A stretch of DNA of 64,000 nt from the NCBI GenBank assembly GCA_020047815.1, contig JAIFNG010000058.1, forward strand, positions 1 through 64,000, given 5' to 3'. The stretch is from Anaerolinea sp. GTDB lineage: Bacteria; Chloroflexota; Anaerolineae; Anaerolineales; Villigracilaceae. The position numbers and the translations under genes are program-made. Under the pieces are notes generated by a model. That model was given only the letters and a program-made list of their open reading frames with translations, ran no database searches and was not told the origin of the DNA. Of this stretch, positions 25,306 to 33,811 are shown piece by piece; within the stretch, counting starts at the first letter, position 1; each line of letters opens with the position of its first letter.

Positions 25306-25334
25306 AGTATAGCAGGGTAGATGTGATTTGTCAA
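25306..25334 (-). promoter_or_regulatory. Promoter of rnj or its leader RNA
   Basis: Minus-strand TTGACA (25334-25329), 17-base spacer, TATACT (25311-25306); near-consensus. Predicted transcription start is about 25299. Confidence 0.82.
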
Positions 25335-25362
25335 AGCGGATATTTCCTGTCAACTTATAAAT

Positions 25363-25391
25363 TTGACAATTTAGGTCAACTCTTGTATCAT
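25363..25391 (+). promoter_or_regulatory. Promoter giving a leaderless mRNA
   Basis: TTGACA (25363-25368), 17-base spacer, TATCAT (25386-25391). The ATG at 25398 lies exactly where transcription should begin, and there is no Shine-Dalgarno sequence. Confidence 0.8.
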
Positions 25392-25397
25392 TCTTAA

Positions 25398-27866
25398 ATG
25401 GATATGGACCTCGATCTTTACCGTCAAGAAATCCGAGTGTCTTCTGACCCGCTTGTGCGCCTCTCGGTTGTTGATATTTCCCCCGAGCACCCCGAGCGAA
25501 CTTTTGTTTTTCTCCACGGCTTTGGGGGACAAGCTATTCAGTGGAAACACCAACTGCATGAATTCGCCATGAAAAATCGTGTTATTGCTTTCGATCTGCG
25601 TGGCCATGGGCTTTCTGATAAACCATCTGCTGGTTATGATATGGATCGCATTTTGCTTGATATTGAAACCGGTCTGAACTTGTTAAATGTATCCACGTCA
25701 ATTGTTTTAGTGGGGCATTCCTTTGGCGGCGCCATCGCAACTGAATTTGTACTTACCCATCCTGATCGAGTTGAGCGCCTTATTTTGATTGCCACAGCGG
25801 GTGAGTTTAAATTGAATTCACTTTTCAAACTTGGGTTAAGTCTTCCCGCATGGTCGTTGCGCTTGATCGAACCAATCACACGAAAATGGCTTTCGGGTCC
25901 GCCTCATGCTTTGAAATTGTTTTATCTAGACAACCTATTGCACTGGGTGGGTTGGGGAAAATTTGAAAAATTGAATGTGCCAACACTTGTCATCCGTGGA
26001 CACCGTGATACATTATTCGAACGGTCACTTTTCGAGAAGGTGGCAGAGAGTATTGCCGGAGCAGGTGAGGAGGATATCGGTGTCTCTGGGCACATGGTTA
26101 TGCTTGAGCGGCGCGAAGCAGTTAATCGTGCGATTGTACGTTTCCTAAAAGGGGAAACCCAAAAATCATGGCGAGATGATGCATTCATCCCATCCAAAAC
26201 CGAACGTGATGAACTGCCTGTTGAACGTCCGTGGTTGAAACATTATGAGGAAGGCGTACCCTACACCATCGGTTTTCCTCGAATTCCCTTACATCACCTT
26301 CTGCGTTCCGCAGTGAGAAGATTTCCAAAGCGCGCGGCAATTCATTTCGAAGGTGTGCAACTTTCATATCGGAATTTAAATCATGAGGTCAATCGTTTTG
26401 CAAATGCCTTGATCGCTCTGGGAATTGGCAAAGGCGCGCGTGTGGCTTTGTATTTGCCGAATATCCCGCAGGTAGTGATCGCCTTCTATGGCATAATAAA
26501 AGCAGGCGCAGTGGTGGTCTTTATACCGCCCATGACTGACTCCGATGAACTGACTCGCCAGGTAAAACTTGTCGAAGCACGGGCGTTGGTTACATTAAAT
26601 TTATGGGCGGGAATGGCGGGACAGGTACAAAAAAAAAGTGGATTGCCCCTGCTGGTGTTAACTGACGCAGGCGAATATCTTTCGCTCCCCAAGCGTTTGA
26701 TCTCAAGCTGGCACAATCGTGGATTGGACGTGGCTGGTGCAATGCACTTTCGTCGTTGGATAGCAGGACAGAGCGATCAATCGCCGACAGTAGAGGTCCT
26801 TTCTGAAGACCTGGCGGTGATTCAGTTTACAGGAGGCACAACTGGCGAGGCAAAAGGTGTGATGCTCTCACATCGTAATTTGGTCGCAAATGCCTTGCAG
26901 ACCCGTCATTGGCTGCCAAAGGCCGAAGAAGGCAGAGAGCGCTTCCTGTGTGTGATTCCCTTCTCACATAGTTATGGACTAACCACATCCTTGAATGTGC
27001 CGATCTCTCTTGGCGCGTCACTGATCTTAAAATCGCAATTCCAGATCAAGGATATTCTCAGGACGATAAAAAAATACAAACCGACCATCTTCACGGGTGT
27101 ACCAACCATGTATAATGCAATCAGTAATTTTCATGGCGTGAGGAAATATGGGATCAAATCCATTAAGGCCTGTATTAGCGGTTCAGCGCCTTTACATGTA
27201 GAGGTGCAGGAGTCGTTTGAGAAATTGACCAAAGGTAAACTTGTCGAAGGCTACGGGCTGACCGAAGCCTCACCCGTAACGCATGCGAATCCACTGAACG
27301 GCAATAGGAAAGTCGGCACAATTGGCATTCCGTTGCCATCCACACAGGCAGCTGTTGTTGATCTGGTGCGTGGACGTAAGGAAGTGGAACCGGGTCAAAT
27401 TGGTGAACTGGCGATCCGTGGTCCGCAGGTGATGCTCGGATACTGGAGGGATGAAGAAGCCACGCGTGCCGTTCTTATGGACGATGGTTGGCTGCTGACT
27501 GGCGATGTGGCGCAAATGGACAAAGACGGTTATTTTCGCATTATCGCGCGAAAAGCCGACATGTGGTACCCCGATAAACCTGGCAAGCCCGCCTTCCCGC
27601 GTGATGTTGAAGAAGTGATCTATGAAATTCCACAGGTCAAGGAAGTGGTTGTCGTTGCAGTGGCGAGACACCCCTTTGCCTTTGTAATTGCAGAGCGCGA
27701 ACGTCCCACTGCCGAGGCGGTGATCGCGTATTGTAAGCGGCGTCTGCCTCCGCAATTAATTCCGCGCTTTGTGATTTTCATGGATGATTTTCCAAGAACT
27801 TTTATCGGTAAGGTGTTACGGCGTGAATTGGCAAAACGTTATGGAAAACAAATTGCAGGCGAGTAG
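25398..27866 (+). CDS. Alpha/beta hydrolase fused to AMP-dependent acyl-CoA ligase
   Basis: 822 aa. Residues ~15-255 are an alpha/beta hydrolase with oxyanion region FLHGFGG and nucleophile Ser108 in VGHSFGG; a C-terminal His (VSGHMVML, ~232) can complete the triad. Residues ~285-815 are an ANL-family ligase: P-loop FTGGTTGEAKG (~476), GYGLTEASPVTH (~617), GDVAQMDKDGYF, and the A10 lysine in FIGKVLRREL. It most resembles long-chain acyl-CoA synthetases. The region after RKADM is longer than usual (WYPDKPGKPAFPRD). It might release and activate a fatty acid from an ester. OleB-OleC fusions have the same order, but OleB uses Asp as nucleophile, so that identity is unlikely. The mRNA appears leaderless. 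Confidence 0.9.
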   Translation: MDMDLDLYRQEIRVSSDPLVRLSVVDISPEHPERTFVFLHGFGGQAIQWKHQLHEFAMKNRVIAFDLRGHGLSDKPSAGYDMDRILLDIETGLNLLNVSTSIVLVGHSFGGAIATEFVLTHPDRVERLILIATAGEFKLNSLFKLGLSLPAWSLRLIEPITRKWLSGPPHALKLFYLDNLLHWVGWGKFEKLNVPTLVIRGHRDTLFERSLFEKVAESIAGAGEEDIGVSGHMVMLERREAVNRAIVRFLKGETQKSWRDDAFIPSKTERDELPVERPWLKHYEEGVPYTIGFPRIPLHHLLRSAVRRFPKRAAIHFEGVQLSYRNLNHEVNRFANALIALGIGKGARVALYLPNIPQVVIAFYGIIKAGAVVVFIPPMTDSDELTRQVKLVEARALVTLNLWAGMAGQVQKKSGLPLLVLTDAGEYLSLPKRLISSWHNRGLDVAGAMHFRRWIAGQSDQSPTVEVLSEDLAVIQFTGGTTGEAKGVMLSHRNLVANALQTRHWLPKAEEGRERFLCVIPFSHSYGLTTSLNVPISLGASLILKSQFQIKDILRTIKKYKPTIFTGVPTMYNAISNFHGVRKYGIKSIKACISGSAPLHVEVQESFEKLTKGKLVEGYGLTEASPVTHANPLNGNRKVGTIGIPLPSTQAAVVDLVRGRKEVEPGQIGELAIRGPQVMLGYWRDEEATRAVLMDDGWLLTGDVAQMDKDGYFRIIARKADMWYPDKPGKPAFPRDVEEVIYEIPQVKEVVVVAVARHPFAFVIAERERPTAEAVIAYCKRRLPPQLIPRFVIFMDDFPRTFIGKVLRRELAKRYGKQIAGE

Positions 27867-28023
27867 GATGCAGAGAAGAAAAAAAATTAGTCTTGAGCGC
27901 ATTTACAGTGTTGGGCAGGGGTATTGGGGGGACAGTGTTTTATAAGTAGATAGTACCCTTGAATACGCTTCTGCATCAGCCCTTTTTAATGAGGATGCAT
28001 CAGTAAGGAAAGAAATACCCATA

Positions 28024-28866
28024 ATGAATCAAGAGATAAACAAAGGCAGAATTCTTAAAAAAAATAAGGTTGTAAATTATGTACAACAAGGTGTGGGCAA
28101 TCCTGTTATTCTAACTCATGGACTTGCCGCCTCACTGCATGATTGGGATGATCTTTTACCAGAGTTGGCTGATGCAGGTTATGCAGGATACGCGTTGGAT
28201 CTGTATGGGCATGGAGAAAGTTGCAGACCAACTGACCACCATGAATATACGTTCGATACGGTTTTCAATCATTTCTCCGCATGGATCGACTCTCTGACTC
28301 CCGCCAACCCACTGGTCCTTATCGGTCATTCTCTGGGTGGTGGCTTGTCTTTGCAATATGCGCTTTGTTATCCTGAACGTGTGCGTGCCTTGGTGCTGGT
28401 TAATCCGTTTTATGATATTCACCAACTTCCGCCTATTTTACAGATGGCCTTTCGACGCAAATTGATCAACACGACCTTGATCGAACACATACCGTATCCT
28501 TTGTTCCGTTTTTTTGTGGATTTGACCAGCGTTAATTTTCATATTGGGCAGCGCGAGAAGCATACCTTGCCTGAACATATCCGCTATCAGACTGCGTTGG
28601 ATTACACCCGCGCCGCATCGGGCATATATAACATCCCGCTCTCACTTCCCAACCTGGTCTCAGACCTGTCCCGCATTCATCAGCCGACCCTGCTTCTTTG
28701 GGGTGGGCGGGACCAAAGTCTTATTCCCGAATCGTTTCCAAAGATCAAGGAAAAACTTCCCAATATTGTGACAGCGCATAAATTCCCGATTTGTGGGCAT
28801 GTGCCGCATCAATGTCATCCTGATCAACTTAATCCGCATGTGCTCGAATTTTTGAAAGACTTATAA
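28024..28866 (+). CDS. Alpha/beta hydrolase
   Basis: 280 aa, alpha/beta-hydrolase fold. Oxyanion motif LTHGLAAS, strand AGYALDLYGHGES, nucleophile elbow LIGHSLGGG (Ser near residue 102), acid LLWGGRDQS and His in ICGHVPHQ. A cap domain lies at about 135-205. Substrate unknown; no signal peptide, so cytoplasmic. AAGGAAAG precedes the ATG. It follows the hydrolase-ligase fusion after 157 bases, without a visible terminator, and could act in the same lipid or ester pathway. Confidence 0.87.
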   Translation: MNQEINKGRILKKNKVVNYVQQGVGNPVILTHGLAASLHDWDDLLPELADAGYAGYALDLYGHGESCRPTDHHEYTFDTVFNHFSAWIDSLTPANPLVLIGHSLGGGLSLQYALCYPERVRALVLVNPFYDIHQLPPILQMAFRRKLINTTLIEHIPYPLFRFFVDLTSVNFHIGQREKHTLPEHIRYQTALDYTRAASGIYNIPLSLPNLVSDLSRIHQPTLLLWGGRDQSLIPESFPKIKEKLPNIVTAHKFPICGHVPHQCHPDQLNPHVLEFLKDL

Positions 28867-28967
28867 TCATTATCTAGGGACAGGCCAGGCGGCCATGAGC
28901 CTGCCATGTCTAACTTAAAAAATCAGATGTGGGGATATTTTAAGAATTGGGTAGCCAAATGGCACTC

Positions 28968-28996
28968 TTGTCAATGCATCGGGATGGTGCTAAAAT
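28968..28996 (+). promoter_or_regulatory. Promoter of nrdR
   Basis: TTGTCA (28968-28973), 17-base spacer, TAAAAT (28991-28996). Predicted start near 29003, just before the first NrdR-like box. Confidence 0.75.
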
Positions 28997-29010
28997 GCCG
29001 AACACTTTAA

Positions 29011-29051
29011 CCATATATGCGGGGGAACAGTGTTGGTACGCCCATATATGG
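29011..29051 (+). promoter_or_regulatory. Pair of NrdR-box-like palindromes
   Basis: CCATATATGC at 29011-29020 and CCATATATGG at 29042-29051 have centres 31 bp apart, three helical turns. Known NrdR boxes are also paired at about 31-32 bp and share the central ATAT core. They lie just downstream of the nrdR promoter, which suggests autoregulation. Confidence 0.7.
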
Positions 29052-29084
29052 CTCTAACATTTGTTCTAATTTTGGAGTGATTTA

Positions 29085-29534
29085 ATGCTTTGTCCCTATT
29101 GTAAACACCATGATTCGAAGGTTCTGGATACCTCTCACGACAGTCATGGCGGAATTCGTCGTCGCCGCGAGTGTTTGAAATGCCGCCAACGGTTTAGCAG
29201 TTACGAACGCCCTATTTTGGCCGTGCCGCTTATCGTCAAACAGGATGGAACGCGTGAGGAATTCGATCGTGAAAAAATGGCGCGAGGGATTCGTATTTCC
29301 TGCGCCAAGCGTCCCGTCTCTGCTGCGGATATCGAGCGTATGATCGGACATGTGGAGGCGCAGTTGCAGAAGGTTGGCAAAGCTGAGGTGTCTTCGCGCA
29401 TCGTGGGAGATTTGGTCATGAAAACTCTGAAAGAAGTGGATCAAATTGCGTACATCCGTTATGCCATTGTATATTTGGGGTTGGACGATCTGCAGTCCAT
29501 CCGGACTGAGATAGACCAATTGCTCGACGATTAG
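29085..29534 (+). CDS. nrdR: Transcriptional repressor NrdR
   Basis: 149-aa repressor of ribonucleotide reductase genes. The N-terminal zinc ribbon has Cys3, Cys6, Cys30 and Cys33 (LCPYC … RRRRECLKC). The ATP-cone domain (about 48-140) binds ATP/dATP and sets DNA affinity by the nucleotide state, as in characterised members. GGAG precedes the ATG. It is followed by a terminator and then by nrdJ, its likely main target, though the visible boxes are in front of nrdR itself. Confidence 0.96.
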   Translation: MLCPYCKHHDSKVLDTSHDSHGGIRRRRECLKCRQRFSSYERPILAVPLIVKQDGTREEFDREKMARGIRISCAKRPVSAADIERMIGHVEAQLQKVGKAEVSSRIVGDLVMKTLKEVDQIAYIRYAIVYLGLDDLQSIRTEIDQLLDD

Positions 29535-29541
29535 TGAATGT

Positions 29542-29586
29542 ACGGCAGGGATGCACCCGCTAAGGCGGGAGTGTCTTTGCCGTTTT
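29542..29586 (+). terminator. Terminator after nrdR
   Basis: Outer stem ACGGCA/TGCCGT, inner stem CCCGC/GCGGG around TAAG, and a T4 tail at 29583-29586. It separates nrdR from nrdJ. Confidence 0.7.
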
Positions 29587-29600
29587 GTATCCAACTGCGT

Positions 29601-29656
29601 AGGGGCGACCACCCTTGATCAATGGACAAGAGAGTCATGTAAGAAAGGTCGCCTCT
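29601..29656. repeat. Long-loop inverted repeat before nrdJ
   Basis: AGGGGCGACC (29601-29610) and GGTCGCCTCT (29647-29656) can pair with one G-T, around 36 bases. It lies 37 bases before the nrdJ start. No cobalamin riboswitch motif is evident here. Confidence 0.55.
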
Positions 29657-29692
29657 GCAATAAAACGAACATTATTTACAGGAGAGTGAAAG

Positions 29693-32266
29693 ATGGTTGC
29701 AAAATCTGCAGACAACAAAGTTAAGAACGGATTGTTGCCCACACTTCCCATGTCGAAGGGATTGCCCAGAGCGACTCTTACCGATAACGCGCGTCAGGTG
29801 TTGGAGAAGCGTTACGTCCGCCGTGGTGACGATGGAAAGCCAGCCGAAAATGTGGAGGAAATGTTTTGGCGTGTGGCATTTCATGTGGCAAAGGTCGAAG
29901 AAGAATGGGGCGCTGACGTTGCCCAACGCACTGTTGAATATTATCACCTGTTGTCCAGCAAGAAGTTTTTCCCGAACTCTCCAACGTTTACAGGAGCTGG
30001 AACTCCGCTTGGCCAGCTTGCTGCGTGTTTTGTTCTTCCCATCGCTGATGATATGGGACGAAAGAGTTCTGGTATTTTCCAAACTCTTCGCGATGCGGCG
30101 CTGATCCAGCAAACGGGAGGTGGGAACGGATTTTCGTTTTCACGCCTGCGTCCCAAAGATTCGATGGTCAAAACTTCGGCAGGACGAGCTACGGGGCCTG
30201 TAGGATTCCTGCGGGTGTACGATCACGCCTTTGGTGAGGTGGCGCAGGGCGGTTCACGACGCGGGGCGAATATGGGCGTGTTGCGTATAGATCATCCCGA
30301 TGTGGAAGAGTTTATCGAGTGTAAGACGAACGAAAATCACATTACAAACTTCAATATCTCTGTTGGTATTACTGATGCGTTCATGCGTGCAGTGAAAAAT
30401 GATGAAGATTGGGAGTTGCGCTTCCCCGATCTGTCTGAAGTGAAAGAACGAAATTTCGATGGTACCCTGGAGCAAGCTGAAGCCGCAGGCATCACCATAA
30501 ACACTTATAAAAAAATTCGTGCTCGAACCCTGTATAACAAGATTGTTAAACAAGCGCATCATAACGGAGAGCCAGGAGTACTGTTTTTGGATGCGGCGAA
30601 TCGGGATAATCCTGTTCCTCATTTGTATCCATTGGAGTCGACAAACCCGTGTGGTGAGCAGTGGTTGGGACCTTATGAAAACTGTTGTCTTGGTTCGGTC
30701 AATCTCAATGAACACTGCGGAGAAAATAACTCGGTCGATTGGGAAGCACTTCGTCAAAGTGTTGTGACTTCCACCCGCTTTCTTGATGATGTGGTGGAAG
30801 CGAATGGGTATGTGCCTGCTGTGCCGCAGTTGAAGGAAGCTGCTCACCGCGCACGTCGCATTGGACTTGGCATCATGGGCCTTGCAGATTTAATGTATCA
30901 TGTGGGTGTGCGTTATGGCTCGAAGGAAGGACAGGAATTCGGCGCGCAGGTCATGGAATTTGTCCGCTACCATGCCATGAAGACCAGTGTTGAACTTGCC
31001 ATCGAGCGCGGACCTTTCCCTTCCATCGAAGGCTCGATCTATGATATGGACGACATGCACTGGACTCCGCCCCAATCCCTGATCAAGTATCAAAATAATT
31101 GGAATAGACCCCAGGTTCAGTGGGATTTGGTGGTGAATGGGATCAGGGAGCATGGAATCCGCAATGCAGCCCAGACAACAGTCGCTCCTACAGGTACCAT
31201 TGCTACAGTTGCAGGTTGTGAAGGTTATGGTTGTGAGCCTGTCTTTGCTTTGGCGTATATTCGTCATGTGAATGATAACGGTAAGGATTTGAAACTCACA
31301 TATGCCAGTCCGCGTTTTGACGAGGCCTTGAAGCGATTGGGATTGGGCGAAGAGAAGCGGCAGGAGATCGTGGAGCAAGTGATGAATGCTGGCACCTGTC
31401 AGAACATTATTGAAATTCCGCAGACGGTGCGTGACACCTTTGTAGTTTCTGGCGATATCACCGCTGAAGAGCATGTGCGCATGCAAAGCGCCCTGCAGGC
31501 CTTTGTTGATAACTCTCTTTCAAAGACTGTTAACTTCCATGAAAATGCCACCGAAGATGACGTTGCAAAAGCTTATATGATGGCATGGGAACTCGGCTGC
31601 AAGGGGATTACCGTGTATGTGACGGGTTCTCGTGACAAAGTGGTTTTGGAGACCAAAGCCACTGCAGAGAAGAAAATACCGATTTATGTAGGGGAGGAGC
31701 GGCGCTCCACCCCTGCCGAGACGGTTACCCCCGCACCCATCCTCTGGCATGGAACAAAAAAGTCGCGCCCCAAAGCGTTGCCGGGTAAAACATACAACAT
31801 CGAGACGCCTGTTGGCAAAGCCTTCATCACCATCAATGAAAACGGAGGTACACAACCTTTTGAAGTTTTCATTAACACTGCCAAGGCAGGCTCTGAAATT
31901 GCCGCTGTTTCCGAGGCGATTGGACGCTTGATTTCTTATATTTTACGAATGGCTTCGCCCGTTGTGCCCCTGGACAGGATGCGCGAGATTATCATCCAAC
32001 TCATAGGCATTGGCGGCGGAAGGTCGTTGGGCTTTGGTCCCAACCGCGTGCGCTCCCTGCCCGATGGCATTGGACAAGTGCTTGACCAATACTTGAACGA
32101 GAAAAATGGAGTTGTTATCGAAGAACAGAAATCCAATGGTAACAGACACGAATCACACCCGCATGCCATAAAAATTGGTGACCTTTGTCCGGAATGCGGT
32201 GAGGCGGCAGTGGTGAATGAGGAAGGTTGCCGCAAGTGCTATGCTTGTGGTTTTTCGGAATGTTAG
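29693..32266 (+). CDS. nrdJ: Adenosylcobalamin-dependent ribonucleoside-diphosphate reductase
   Basis: Class II ribonucleotide reductase, 857 aa, making deoxyribonucleotides in the presence or absence of oxygen using B12. Typical parts: [20 protein letters not shown] with the first redox Cys, [15 protein letters not shown], the catalytic loop [20 protein letters not shown] (given as NPCGEQ and ENCCLGSVN), and [21 protein letters not shown] (as [11 protein letters not shown]). After the core a linker (~655-690) leads to a C-terminal region with a zinc-binding end CPECGE … [12 protein letters not shown]. The linker DNA contains a palindrome. GGAGAG precedes the ATG. Confidence 0.96.
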   Translation: MVAKSADNKVKNGLLPTLPMSKGLPRATLTDNARQVLEKRYVRRGDDGKPAENVEEMFWRVAFHVAKVEEEWGADVAQRTVEYYHLLSSKKFFPNSPTFTGAGTPLGQLAACFVLPIADDMGRKSSGIFQTLRDAALIQQTGGGNGFSFSRLRPKDSMVKTSAGRATGPVGFLRVYDHAFGEVAQGGSRRGANMGVLRIDHPDVEEFIECKTNENHITNFNISVGITDAFMRAVKNDEDWELRFPDLSEVKERNFDGTLEQAEAAGITINTYKKIRARTLYNKIVKQAHHNGEPGVLFLDAANRDNPVPHLYPLESTNPCGEQWLGPYENCCLGSVNLNEHCGENNSVDWEALRQSVVTSTRFLDDVVEANGYVPAVPQLKEAAHRARRIGLGIMGLADLMYHVGVRYGSKEGQEFGAQVMEFVRYHAMKTSVELAIERGPFPSIEGSIYDMDDMHWTPPQSLIKYQNNWNRPQVQWDLVVNGIREHGIRNAAQTTVAPTGTIATVAGCEGYGCEPVFALAYIRHVNDNGKDLKLTYASPRFDEALKRLGLGEEKRQEIVEQVMNAGTCQNIIEIPQTVRDTFVVSGDITAEEHVRMQSALQAFVDNSLSKTVNFHENATEDDVAKAYMMAWELGCKGITVYVTGSRDKVVLETKATAEKKIPIYVGEERRSTPAETVTPAPILWHGTKKSRPKALPGKTYNIETPVGKAFITINENGGTQPFEVFINTAKAGSEIAAVSEAIGRLISYILRMASPVVPLDRMREIIIQLIGIGGGRSLGFGPNRVRSLPDGIGQVLDQYLNEKNGVVIEEQKSNGNRHESHPHAIKIGDLCPECGEAAVVNEEGCRKCYACGFSEC
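31690..31714 (+). repeat. Palindrome inside the nrdJ linker
   Basis: AGGGGAGGAGC, GGC, GCTCCACCCCT: two arms of 11 bases with a single A/A mismatch, read in frame as part of [12 protein letters not shown]. It resembles the AGGGGCGACC hairpin arm found before nrdJ and looks like an intergenic repeat captured in a coding linker. Confidence 0.5.
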
Positions 32267-32290
32267 CAGGTTTGAAAATTAAAAAAGTTG

Positions 32291-32319
32291 GCGGGCGAGG
32301 AAACTCGCCCGCTTTTTTT
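32291..32319. terminator. Terminator after nrdJ
   Basis: GCGGGCGAG/CTCGCCCGC, perfect 9-bp stem with a GAAA tetraloop and seven T. The MFS gene converges on it from the other side. Confidence 0.92.
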
Positions 32320-32324
32320 ACCTC

Positions 32325-33560
32325 TCAAATTTTGGAGTTCTTAATATATTCTTCAGGTGGTATGACAGAGCGAAATTCTCTGAACAATAAAAGATCATAA
32401 ACGATCTTAAGTCCGCCTGCGAGAAAAAGCGGCGCGTTAAAAAATGCGGGAATGCTGAACATAATACCGGTCAGTGTGGGGGAGAGGGATGCGCCGACAG
32501 AGCGCGCGATGGCAGTTACACCCGAGGCTGCGGATCTTTCGTCGGGTGCCACCACAGCCATCGTGTAGGATTGACGTGTGGGTACATCCATTTGTGAGAT
32601 GCTGAACCTCGCCAATAAAATTCCAATGGCAAGCGGCAGGTTTGGCATCAGTGGCACCAGCATCAACAAAATATTGGATGGAATGTGCGTAAAGACCATG
32701 GTGTTGATCAGGCCAAACCTCGCGGCGAGCGGTGCAGCCAGTAAGGCAGAGATACCCGCCAAAACATTTGCGAAAAAAAAGATACTTCCGAGTACACCCG
32801 ATCCCACACCAAACTTCACATGGAACCAATATGCGATCATGCTCTGCACGATCAAACCGCCTGCGAAAGCATCCAGTGCAAAAAGGGCGCTAAGTTTGAG
32901 AACAACCTTGCGCGAACGATGCAACCCCAGCGCATGTTTTGTTTCGGTAATGTGCATCACTTCGACCGCAGGCGACACGAATAAAAATAAAACCACCAGC
33001 AGGAGTCCGCCAAGCCCATAGCCCATTAACACCAGCCGATATGCTTCCAGTTTTGTCCATCCATTACCTTGCAAAATTTGCGCCAGCCATCCACCGGCGA
33101 GCGCGCCTGTCGCTGTTGCAAATGAGCCGACCATGTTGTACCATGCAAAAATTTTTGTGCGTTTTTCATTGGAGATCAATTCGGTTAACCCCGCCTGTTC
33201 CACTGAAAGAAACGGTCCAATTTCATTTCCGCCCGGGCTGATGACTCCGATGATTGCCGCTGCCATCAGGATAATAATATTATGCGTGATGACGAACACA
33301 CCTCCCGCCCCAACCATGAGCAGGGCGCCGATCAATAGGGTTTTTCTACGCCCAAGCCGGTCTGCGTGAGTGGTGAGCCATAATGTAATGCCTGCGTCGC
33401 CTGCCAGTGTAAACGTAAATAATAAACCAACCATTTGTTCATCGAAACCTGTTTCAGTGAGATACAGCGCCAAAACGACCGAGAGAAATCCATAGCAAAA
33501 CAAACGGATGATGCGCGTGGAAAATAGCAGGGTAATGTCACATTGATGGGATTGATTCAT
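32325..33560 (-). CDS. MFS transporter
   Basis: Major facilitator superfamily protein, 411 aa, twelve predicted helices. The loop between helices 2 and 3 has the MFS signature as THADRLGRRKTLLIGA. The N-terminal half contains GGNEIGPFLSVEQAGLTEL, and the C-terminal half SQMDVPTRQSYTMAVV, a pattern seen in drug-efflux-like carriers. Substrate unknown. AAGGAG lies 6 bases before the ATG. It is downstream of the dihydropyrimidinase gene in the same direction (251-base gap), which could mean a link to pyrimidine or hydantoin transport. Confidence 0.88.
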   Translation of the reverse strand: MNQSHQCDITLLFSTRIIRLFCYGFLSVVLALYLTETGFDEQMVGLLFTFTLAGDAGITLWLTTHADRLGRRKTLLIGALLMVGAGGVFVITHNIIILMAAAIIGVISPGGNEIGPFLSVEQAGLTELISNEKRTKIFAWYNMVGSFATATGALAGGWLAQILQGNGWTKLEAYRLVLMGYGLGGLLLVVLFLFVSPAVEVMHITETKHALGLHRSRKVVLKLSALFALDAFAGGLIVQSMIAYWFHVKFGVGSGVLGSIFFFANVLAGISALLAAPLAARFGLINTMVFTHIPSNILLMLVPLMPNLPLAIGILLARFSISQMDVPTRQSYTMAVVAPDERSAASGVTAIARSVGASLSPTLTGIMFSIPAFFNAPLFLAGGLKIVYDLLLFREFRSVIPPEEYIKNSKI

Positions 33561-33811
33561 GAAACTCCTTGTAGCATGTCATGGCTTCGTCGTTTTACTC
33601 TTCGTAATGACACTGATGGAACTCTTTTTATTTCTTCGCTGCATCAAAACGGCACAAGACATGGAGAGATATGCCTTGTGCCAATGTCCAACGCATTTTG
33701 GGTATTTACTTTATGCAGATACCAAAGTCGTATTTATGCCAGTTGTCCCAGAAGATATCAATTGCACCGCCATGAATTATGGGTCTTTTTGCTGACATGG
33801 GGTCTTCGCAA

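Larger units (their letters stand above)
25061..25397. other. rnj leader and divergent promoter region
   Basis: 337 bases without a gene. On the minus strand it holds the rnj promoter (25306-25334), a terminator-like hairpin with T8 (25191-25227), and between that and the start codon two small palindromes (CCGCCTGAGGCGG near 25130 and CTGC..GCAG near 25113-25124). On the plus strand it holds the promoter of the fused hydrolase-ligase gene (25363-25391). Confidence 0.75.

Noticed and set aside
25398-27866. OleB-OleC olefin biosynthesis fusion
   Set aside because: The hydrolase nucleophile is Ser in GHSFGG, not Asp as in OleB, and no OleA or OleD gene is nearby.
29535-29692. Cobalamin riboswitch before the B12-dependent reductase
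   Set aside because: No B12-box-like sequence found; the region holds only a terminator and a simple inverted repeat.
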